Shown here: in pieces, positions 1 to 4,503 of the stretch
Position numbering within the stretch: position 1 is the stretch's first letter
Layout of the letters: every line of letters begins with the position of its first letter
NCBI GenBank assembly: GCA_016928495.1
Contig: JAFGKQ010000178.1
Coordinates: 1-5,736 of the forward strand
DNA from: Candidatus Fermentibacterales bacterium
GTDB lineage: Bacteria; Fermentibacterota; Fermentibacteria; Fermentibacterales; JAFGKQ01
DNA: 5,736 bases
Reading direction: 5' to 3'
Notes under the pieces: model-generated
What the model saw: only the letters and a program-made list of their open reading frames with translations
The model's database searches: none
What the model was told of the DNA's origin: nothing
Position numbers and translations under genes: made by a program

Positions 1-17
1 CGCAACTCCTCGCCGGG

Positions 18-587
18 CTATCGGGCGCTGCCGCCCAGGCGGTTCCTGAGACGCTCTATCGCGAACCGGGTACATTCCGGAGTGGTCGAGGGTGATGCCA
101 GGCGGAAGGACTCGGAGGTCTGGTTGTAGGCCCTGGCATAGGCGATCGTGCCGTCCCCCGCGAAAACGTAGACATGAATGCACTGCGCACCGGAGGCGCC
201 ACCCATGACGTAGTCGGTCAGGATCGCCCAGTCGGTGTCCAGGCCGTTCTGCACCAGGAAGTCCGAGAACAGGGTAGCGGTCTCCCGCAGAAGAACCAGC
301 TCGTTGGCACTGTACTGGGAGGGAACGCTGATACCGCTGGGGGCCACGATTGCCTCTCCGAAGCCCTCCGATCGCAGGAAGTCCGCTATCTCCGTGGCCG
401 CCCTGGAATCGGCTCCGGCGCCCCGCACGATCGGCGGGAACACGGTGAAGGACGTGGAGCCGAGGCTCTCCGTCAGCTCTCGAGCCGTGTCGGGATCCTC
501 CAGGCCGCCACTCACGCAGTTGACAGCCAGACAACCCAGGCACGTGGCTGCGAAGACGAGAGCGGAATCGGATCGGAGTCTCAGCAT
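18..587 (-). CDS. small exported protein of unknown function
   Basis: I do not recognise this 189-residue protein. The N-terminus (LRLR, then a hydrophobic stretch at about residues 9-22) looks like a signal peptide. Cysteines at 16, 19 and 24 sit nearby, but none is in a canonical lipobox (C19 is preceded by CLG, C24 by AVN), so lipoprotein status is doubtful. The mature part has a beta-like segment (TSFTVFPPIVRG), an amphipathic helix (ATEIADFLRSEGF), a segment ending WAILTDYVM, and a strand HVYVFAGDGTIAYARAYN, which looks like a compact alpha/beta domain. The start at 587 was chosen because GGAAGG (598-603, reverse strand) lies 10 bases upstream and the signal peptide follows at once. An ATG at 644 in the same frame would add 19 residues and overlap the upstream gene's end. 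It lies 31 bases downstream of the transporter gene on the same strand, so co-transcription is likely. The reading frame is convincing; the function is open. Confidence 0.75.
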   Translation of the reverse strand: MLRLRSDSALVFAATCLGCLAVNCVSGGLEDPDTARELTESLGSTSFTVFPPIVRGAGADSRAATEIADFLRSEGFGEAIVAPSGISVPSQYSANELVLLRETATLFSDFLVQNGLDTDWAILTDYVMGGASGAQCIHVYVFAGDGTIAYARAYNQTSESFRLASPSTTPECTRFAIERLRNRLGGSAR

Positions 588-618
588 GCGGAACCCGCCT
601 TCCGGGCTTCTGGCATCC

Positions 619-1521
619 TCACATGAATAGCACGGCAACGCCACTCACGGCAATGAAGGCGCCGATGACCTCCCTGGTCGTGACCCTCTCCCTGAAGAGC
701 ATCGCCGCCGGTGCTATCACCAGCACGGGCACGAGGGCCATGATGGTCGAGGCTACTCCCGTCTGGGTGTGCCTGACGGCAAGAAGCGAGAGAGAGACTC
801 CCAGAAACGGCCCGAAGGTGGCTCCCAGTCCCGCGAGGAGTAAGGCCTTACCGTTGCCGAGAGCCCTGAGCACCGATCTCCTGCGCCCTCGCAGTGCCAG
901 GAGGATCACGGCGAAGGCACCGATGGCTGCGATGACCCTGATCTGAGTGGAGAAGAAGGGGCTGTAGCCGTTCATCCCGTACTTGCTCAGGACCAGGCCT
1001 GTCGCCTGCCCTACGGCGCCCCCGAAGGCCAGGAGCATTCCACCTGCCGGATGCCTGAAGCGTATCTCCCTTGCGCCGGAGGGGTTCCTCTCCAGGACGA
1101 CCATGGCGATTCCTGCGATGGTCACGAGCATGCCCAGCAGCTCGCGTCCCGACAGGGTCTCGCCCAGCACTCCCCACCCTATCACTGCAGTTACAGGCGG
1201 AACCAGGGCCATCATCAGCATCGCTACCCTGGAGCCCACGACCACGAACGAGCGGAACAGGAGCAGGTCGCCCATCACGAAGCCGACCAGCCCGGAGAGC
1301 GAGAGCCAGAGCCAGTTGTGGGCGCTGGCGTCCACCGGGAGCGGATTGCCTCTGACCAACGCCGACAGCGCGCAGAACATCAGGAACGCCATGCAGAGCC
1401 TGATGATGTTCACCGGGAATGAGCCGATGCGCCTGCCGGAAGCCTCGAAGGCCATGACGGTCACCGTCCAGCAAACGGCAGTTCCAAGCGCGTAGAGCTC
1501 CCCCAGGTGCGACTCGAGCAA
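619..1521 (-). CDS. EamA/DMT-superfamily transporter (10-helix permease)
   Basis: The 300-residue protein belongs to the drug/metabolite transporter superfamily, inner-membrane proteins that move small metabolites. The substrate cannot be read from sequence. It shows about ten hydrophobic segments and the family's internal duplication. The end of the first half (residues 105-130, ALVPPVTAVIGW...GETLSGRELLG) clearly matches the end of the second half (262-287, ALVPVLVIAPAA...RERVTTREVIG). Each is followed by a closing helix (IAGIAMVV and VSGVAVLFM). The length is typical for a two-EamA-domain protein. The start is TTG at 1521: GGAAAGGGG (1528-1536, reverse strand) is 6 bases upstream, and LGELYALGTAVCW directly after is the usual EamA N-terminus. 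The stop at 619 lies 31 bases before the next minus-strand gene. It is transcribed divergently from the prolyl oligopeptidase. The family call is firm; claims of amino-acid or drug export would be guesses. Confidence 0.93.
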   Translation of the reverse strand: MLESHLGELYALGTAVCWTVTVMAFEASGRRIGSFPVNIIRLCMAFLMFCALSALVRGNPLPVDASAHNWLWLSLSGLVGFVMGDLLLFRSFVVVGSRVAMLMMALVPPVTAVIGWGVLGETLSGRELLGMLVTIAGIAMVVLERNPSGAREIRFRHPAGGMLLAFGGAVGQATGLVLSKYGMNGYSPFFSTQIRVIAAIGAFAVILLALRGRRRSVLRALGNGKALLLAGLGATFGPFLGVSLSLLAVRHTQTGVASTIMALVPVLVIAPAAMLFRERVTTREVIGAFIAVSGVAVLFM

Positions 1522-1527
1522 CCTCGG

Positions 1528-1536
1528 CCCCTTTCC
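1528..1536 (-). promoter_or_regulatory. Ribosome binding site supporting the TTG start of the transporter gene
   Basis: On the minus strand this reads GGAAAGGGG and ends 6 bases before the TTG at 1521. No in-frame ATG nearby would keep the conserved N-terminal LGELYALG helix, so this site decides the start. It is assigned by complementarity to the 16S 3' end and by spacing. Confidence 0.6.
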
Positions 1537-1598
1537 AAGGTCGCGGGCTGATTGAGCAAAACTAAGCAGAGCGCGACCGCGATGGGAGTGGCCGGTGC

Positions 1599-1627
1599 TT
1601 TACCTCGAGAGCATGGGGGCTTATTCT
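1599..1627 (+). promoter_or_regulatory. Candidate sigma70-type promoter for the prolyl oligopeptidase operon
   Basis: TTTACC (1599-1604) and TATTCT (1622-1627) are separated by exactly 17 bases. Each matches the sigma70 consensus at 4 of 6 positions. Transcription would start near 1634, giving a leader of about 46 bases before the ATG at 1680. The consensus used by this unidentified lineage is unknown, so the call rests on spacing and partial match only. Confidence 0.35.
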
Positions 1628-1664
1628 GAGGCCCTCGATCCAGGCCGCTGAAAACCTGCCCCCC

Positions 1665-1672
1665 GAAGGAGA
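1665..1672 (+). promoter_or_regulatory. Shine-Dalgarno site of the prolyl oligopeptidase gene
   Basis: GAAGGAGA lies before the adjacent codons TTG (1677) and ATG (1680). The GGAG core ends at 1671, leaving 8 bases to the ATG but only 5 to the TTG. The ATG is therefore the better start. Confidence 0.6.
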
Positions 1673-1679
1673 CCTCTTG

Positions 1680-3803
1680 ATGAACGACAGGAGCAGAGAG
1701 GACGGCAAGCTCCGGTACCCGAGGGCCAGAAGACAGGACCTCGTGGAAGATCTCCACGGAATGCCCGTAGCCGATCCCTACCGGTGGCTGGAGGAGCTGG
1801 ACTCCGACGAGACCAGGGAATGGATAGAGGCCCAGAACCGGCTGACGTTCGGATACCTCGAGAAGCTGCCCCGGCGTGTGGAGATACGGAAGCGCCTGCA
1901 GGAGCTCTGGGACTACGAGAGGTTCGGCGTGCCGTTCAGGAAGGGCACCCGTTACTTCTACTTCCACAACGACGGTCTGCAGAACCAGAGCCCGCTCTAC
2001 TGGAGCGAGGGGCTGGAGGGCGAGCCACGGCTTCTGGTCGACCCAAACACGCTCTCAACCGACGGTACAGTCGCGATCGGGCCGGTCGCGGTGAGCGAAG
2101 ACGGGAAGCTCCTGGCCTATGCCGTGTCATCATCGGGTTCGGACTGGAGAGAGGTGAGGGTTCGCGAGGTCGATACCGGCAGGGATCGGGAGGATCACCT
2201 GAAGTGGATGAAGTTCTCGACGCTCTCCTGGACCCATGATGGCCGGGGTTTCTTCTACAGCCGCTACGACGAGCCCGAGGAGGGTCTGACCTACAAGGGA
2301 GCCAACTACTTCCACAAGATCTACTATCACGGGCTCGGCAGCCCCCAGTGCGAGGACACTGTGGTCTACGAGAGGCCCGACAGGAAGGAGTGGCTCTTCC
2401 ATTCGAGCGTCACGGAGGACGGACGATACCTGGTCGTGATGGTCCACAGCGGCACACAGAGGGAGAACGGTGTCTTCCTCCTGGACCTGGAGCGTCCGGA
2501 TGCCGGAATGGTGGAGCTGCTCGCCGAGTTCGACGCCGAATACGTGTACGCGGGCAACAGGGGAGCGCTGTTCTACTTCCTTTCAGACCTCGAGGCTCCG
2601 AGGCGCAGAGTGATCACCGTGGGACTGGAGAAGGGAGCCTGCAGCCTCCGGACGCTGATCCCTGAGAGCGGGGACGTGCTGGAGCACGCTACCCTGGTCG
2701 GCGGAAGGCTGGTGGCCTGCTATCTCAGGGACGCCTGCAGTGCCGTGAGGTTCTTCGAGCCCGACGGGTCCGCCGTTGGAGACCTCGACCTTCCGGGCAT
2801 CGGCAGTGTCCATGGGTTCGGCGGCCGCTTCGACGATCCCGAGACCTTCTTCTTCTACACGAGTTTCAGCGTTCCCGGGAGCATCTACAGACTCGACATG
2901 AGGAGCCTCCGGTACGCGCTCTTCAGGGAGCCGGAGCTGGGCTTCGATCCGGAGGAGTACGAGACCAGCCAGGTGTTCTACAGCAGCAAGGATGGCACCC
3001 GGATACCCATGTTCCTCTGCCACGGGAAGGGCATCGAGAGGAACGGGGAGAACCGCGTGCTTCTGACGGGTTACGGCGGCTTCGGCGCCTCGATAACGCC
3101 CGGGTTCTCCGTGCCGCCCCTGGTCTGGATGGAGATGGGAGGCATCGTTGCACGGCCCAACCTCAGGGGGGGCGGCGAGTACGGGACGGAGTGGCACGAC
3201 GCCGGAAGGCTCTCGAACAAGCAGAACGTCTTCGACGACTTCATAGCGGCGGCGGAGTGGCTGATCTCGGAGGGTTACACGAAGAGGGCGAATCTGGCGA
3301 TATCAGGGGGAAGCAACGGCGGGCTCCTGATCGGCGCCTGCATGACACAGAGGCCCGACCTCTTCGGCGCATGCCTTCCCGATGTCGGCGTGATGGACAT
3401 GCTCCGGTTCCACAGGTTCACCATCGGGTGGGCATGGACCTCGGACTACGGCTCACCTGACGACCCCGAGCAGTTCCGGGCGCTCCTGGCGTATTCCCCC
3501 TACCACAACCTGAGGCGTGGCGTCTGCTATCCTCCCACCCTGGTGACCACCGCGGACCACGACGACAGGGTCTTCCCCGCTCACAGCTTCAAGTTCGCCG
3601 CGGAGCTGCAGCACGCGCAGACATGCGGCAACCCGGTGCTCATCAGGATAGAGACGAGGGCGGGGCACGGAGCCTCGACTCCCGTGTCGAAGAGGATAGA
3701 GGCCTGGGCCGACAAGTGGGCCTTCGTTATGGGGACACAACACTTATCTCCCGATGCGATGACCCGGGGAGAACCTGCCGGGGAGAGTCGCGTCGGGGAC
3801 TGA
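1680..3803 (+). CDS. prolyl oligopeptidase (prolyl endopeptidase, peptidase family S9A)
   Basis: This 707-residue serine peptidase (EC 3.4.21.26) cleaves short peptides after proline; a seven-bladed propeller limits access to the active site. No signal peptide is seen, so it should be cytosolic. The N-terminal part carries the family signature DLHGMPVADPYRWLEELDS...EAQN. The propeller covers about residues 70-420. The alpha/beta hydrolase domain follows. Compared with the porcine enzyme as I remember it, all key residues are present: oxyanion Tyr465 (GYGGF), Ser545 (GGSNGG), specificity Trp586 (IGWAWTSDYG), Asp628 and Arg630 (DHDDR), and His663 (AGHGAS). The Ser-Trp spacing is 41 in both. Conserved blocks RGGGEYG and NKQNVFDDF are intact, so it should be active. 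The ATG at 1680 is preferred over the adjacent TTG at 1677 on RBS spacing. The last 24 residues, after WAFV, have no family resemblance and begin exactly where a TTATGGGGACAC repeat enters the gene. The lipoprotein gene follows after 16 bases, probably in one operon. Confidence 0.97.
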   Translation: MNDRSREDGKLRYPRARRQDLVEDLHGMPVADPYRWLEELDSDETREWIEAQNRLTFGYLEKLPRRVEIRKRLQELWDYERFGVPFRKGTRYFYFHNDGLQNQSPLYWSEGLEGEPRLLVDPNTLSTDGTVAIGPVAVSEDGKLLAYAVSSSGSDWREVRVREVDTGRDREDHLKWMKFSTLSWTHDGRGFFYSRYDEPEEGLTYKGANYFHKIYYHGLGSPQCEDTVVYERPDRKEWLFHSSVTEDGRYLVVMVHSGTQRENGVFLLDLERPDAGMVELLAEFDAEYVYAGNRGALFYFLSDLEAPRRRVITVGLEKGACSLRTLIPESGDVLEHATLVGGRLVACYLRDACSAVRFFEPDGSAVGDLDLPGIGSVHGFGGRFDDPETFFFYTSFSVPGSIYRLDMRSLRYALFREPELGFDPEEYETSQVFYSSKDGTRIPMFLCHGKGIERNGENRVLLTGYGGFGASITPGFSVPPLVWMEMGGIVARPNLRGGGEYGTEWHDAGRLSNKQNVFDDFIAAAEWLISEGYTKRANLAISGGSNGGLLIGACMTQRPDLFGACLPDVGVMDMLRFHRFTIGWAWTSDYGSPDDPEQFRALLAYSPYHNLRRGVCYPPTLVTTADHDDRVFPAHSFKFAAELQHAQTCGNPVLIRIETRAGHGASTPVSKRIEAWADKWAFVMGTQHLSPDAMTRGEPAGESRVGD
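3727..3751 (+). repeat. Copy 1 of a TTAT(T)GGGGACAC repeat, inside the 3' end of the peptidase gene
   Basis: The 25-base segment begins TTATGGGGACAC and continues CACTTATCTCC. A second copy in the same orientation lies at 4237-4261. The shared core is TTAT, an optional T, then GGGGACAC, followed by a CAC triplet and a pyrimidine-rich end finishing in CC. It starts within the last conserved codon (Val683) of the peptidase and encodes the beginning of the non-conserved tail. From memory, short motifs of the form TTGGGGACA(G/C)AC recur near IS200/Y1-type transposase remnants in many environmental genomes. That link is not tested here. Confidence 0.45.
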
Positions 3804-3819
3804 TTGCCGGAGGTTCGAC

Positions 3820-4227
3820 ATGACTGGAAGCACTCACATCGGAAGCCTCCTCATTGGCGCGGCGTTTCTTACGCTCGCGGGATGCGGCACAAGCCAGTCA
3901 TCCGACGGCGAGCAGCCGGAGCCCGCGGAGTGGGTCGTGCTGTTCCCCGACCAGGATTGGAACGACTTCGCGCCGGAACAGGTCCAGACCTTCGAGGGTG
4001 TGGTGCTCTACGAGGCGGAGGATCCCCTGCCCTCCTACGTGCAGAGGCACAACGAGTACAAGCTGGGGATGGAGGACGGCACCATCGACATCTACATGGG
4101 CAGCTCGGACGAGCTCCGTCCCTTCATCGGGCGGAGAATCGAGATCAGGGGCGTCATCGTGGACATGGAGGTCGAAGGCCAATACTTCGTCGAGATCTGG
4201 CCCACGGAGTACCGGCCCCTCCCATAA
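3820..4227 (+). CDS. small lipoprotein with OB-fold-like pattern
   Basis: The 135-residue protein begins with a clear type II signal peptide: a hydrophobic stretch from I7 to L19 and the lipobox LAGC, with the lipidated Cys at 22. The mature part is about 114 residues, starting with a Ser/Glu/Pro-rich linker (to about residue 37). The folded part alternates strands: FEGVVLYEAE, EYKLGMEDGTIDIYMGS, then FIGRRIEIRGVIVDMEVEGQYFVEIWPTEYRPL. The order (G-V strand, display strand, 'L..fiGr.veIrG' strand, closing strand) resembles small OB-fold or nucleic-acid-binding-like domains, but no specific function follows. The start is supported by GGAGG (3809-3813), 6 bases before the ATG. It begins 16 bases after the prolyl oligopeptidase stop, so shared transcription is likely. 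The TAA stop lies inside an inverted repeat (4221-4244). Lipoprotein status is firm; the fold is inferred. Confidence 0.87.
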   Translation: MTGSTHIGSLLIGAAFLTLAGCGTSQSSDGEQPEPAEWVVLFPDQDWNDFAPEQVQTFEGVVLYEAEDPLPSYVQRHNEYKLGMEDGTIDIYMGSSDELRPFIGRRIEIRGVIVDMEVEGQYFVEIWPTEYRPLP

Positions 4228-4244
4228 TCGGGGGCATTATTGGG
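4221..4244 (+). other. Hairpin spanning the lipoprotein stop codon
   Basis: CCCATAAT (4221-4228) can pair with ATTAT-GGG (4236-4244) if T4241 is bulged out, giving an 8-bp stem with a 7-base loop (CGGGGGC). The TAA at 4225-4227 is in the left arm. The right arm merges with the second TTATTGGGGACAC repeat copy. The nearest T-run (TTTT, 4256-4259) is 11 bases past the stem, so this is not a textbook intrinsic terminator, though it could slow or end transcription. Confidence 0.35.
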
Positions 4245-4261
4245 GACACGCACGCTTTTCC
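4237..4261 (+). repeat. Copy 2 of the TTAT(T)GGGGACAC repeat
   Basis: This copy begins TTATTGGGGACACGCAC and ends CTTTTCC. It is in the same orientation as the copy at 3727-3751, from which it differs by one inserted T and several changes in the second half. It begins 9 bases after the lipoprotein stop codon, so the two copies bracket the lipoprotein gene, about 510 bases apart. No inverted copy was found in the window. Confidence 0.45.
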
Positions 4262-4295
4262 GGCTCGGTTGACGGGGTCTCTCGCTTGAGCCATG

Positions 4296-4333
4296 TCGGC
4301 AGGTGGCCCGGGCTCCGGTCCTGCGCCTGCCGA
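4296..4333. repeat. Perfect 8-bp inverted repeat in the C25 gene leader
   Basis: TCGGCAGG (4296-4303) and CCTGCCGA (4326-4333) are exact reverse complements separated by 22 bases, which include the palindrome GCCCGGGC. It could form a GC-rich RNA hairpin or be a protein-binding site. In GC-rich DNA an 8-bp match at this distance may also arise by chance. Confidence 0.35.
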
Positions 4334-4488
4334 GCTTGCGATCCTGATCGCCAACAGCCATATCCACACCGGAGCCTGATGCCGCAAGCAGGGATCCCGG
4401 GGATCTCCTGCGTGTCAGAGTACGACAGGGCTCTCTGGTCTGAGGCCGGAGAGTGACGATCCGGGCGGGAGCAGACCCGGCCCGGGGT

Positions 4489-4494
4489 GAGGAG
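4489..4494 (+). promoter_or_regulatory. Shine-Dalgarno site of the C25 peptidase gene
   Basis: GAGGAG ends 9 bases before the ATG at 4504. It supports this start over the in-frame ATG at 4516, which would cut into the signal peptide's N-region. Confidence 0.5.
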
Positions 4495-4503
4495 ACGAGG
4501 CTC

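Larger units (their letters stand above)
1522..1679. other. Divergent intergenic region between transporter and prolyl oligopeptidase
   Basis: These 158 bases separate two divergently transcribed units and should hold both promoters. A rightward candidate (1599-1627) is listed separately. I found no convincing leftward -35/-10 pair. There is an AT-richer patch around 1550-1565, but no clear operator palindrome. Possible coding on the minus strand across this stretch has no recognisable protein features. Confidence 0.5.
4228..4503. other. Noncoding spacer and leader before the C25 peptidase gene
   Basis: These 276 bases between the lipoprotein and peptidase genes contain the second repeat copy (4237-4261), an 8-bp perfect inverted repeat (4296-4303 with 4326-4333) and a small GATCC/GGATC inverted repeat (4393-4405). 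A weak promoter-like pair, TTGCGA (4336-4341) and CATATC (4359-4364), has 17-base spacing but matches consensus at only 4 and 3 of 6 positions. A 28-codon frame (4293-4379) exists but lacks a ribosome binding site. I see no tRNA, rRNA or recognisable riboswitch. Confidence 0.45.

Noticed and set aside
588-644. Extended start at 644 for the small exported protein
   Set aside because: It would put 19 polar residues before the signal peptide and overlap the transporter gene by 26 bases. The ATG at 587 has a ribosome binding site and an immediate signal sequence.
1461-1967. Minus-strand open frame crossing the divergent intergenic region
   Set aside because: It overlaps the conserved N-termini of both flanking genes, lacks a good ribosome binding site and has no recognisable domain.
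2583-3197. Long open frame (204 codons) on the minus strand inside the prolyl oligopeptidase gene
   Set aside because: It is antisense to highly conserved catalytic-domain coding, has no recognisable protein features, and is expected in GC-rich genes where the opposite strand stays open.
3764-3786. 9-base direct repeat CCGGGGAGA (3764-3772 and 3778-3786)
   Set aside because: It is short and GC-rich, within the peptidase tail; no structure or further copies support a function.
4269-4274. TTGACG as a -35 box for the C25 gene
   Set aside because: At 16-19 bases downstream no sequence resembles a -10 element (CATGTC at 17 bases), so the match is probably chance.
4293-4379. A 28-codon plus-strand frame (MSAGGPGSG...HTGA) in the spacer
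   Set aside because: There is no Shine-Dalgarno sequence before the ATG and no visible homologue, and it overlaps the inverted repeat. It could be real only if conserved elsewhere, which cannot be checked here.
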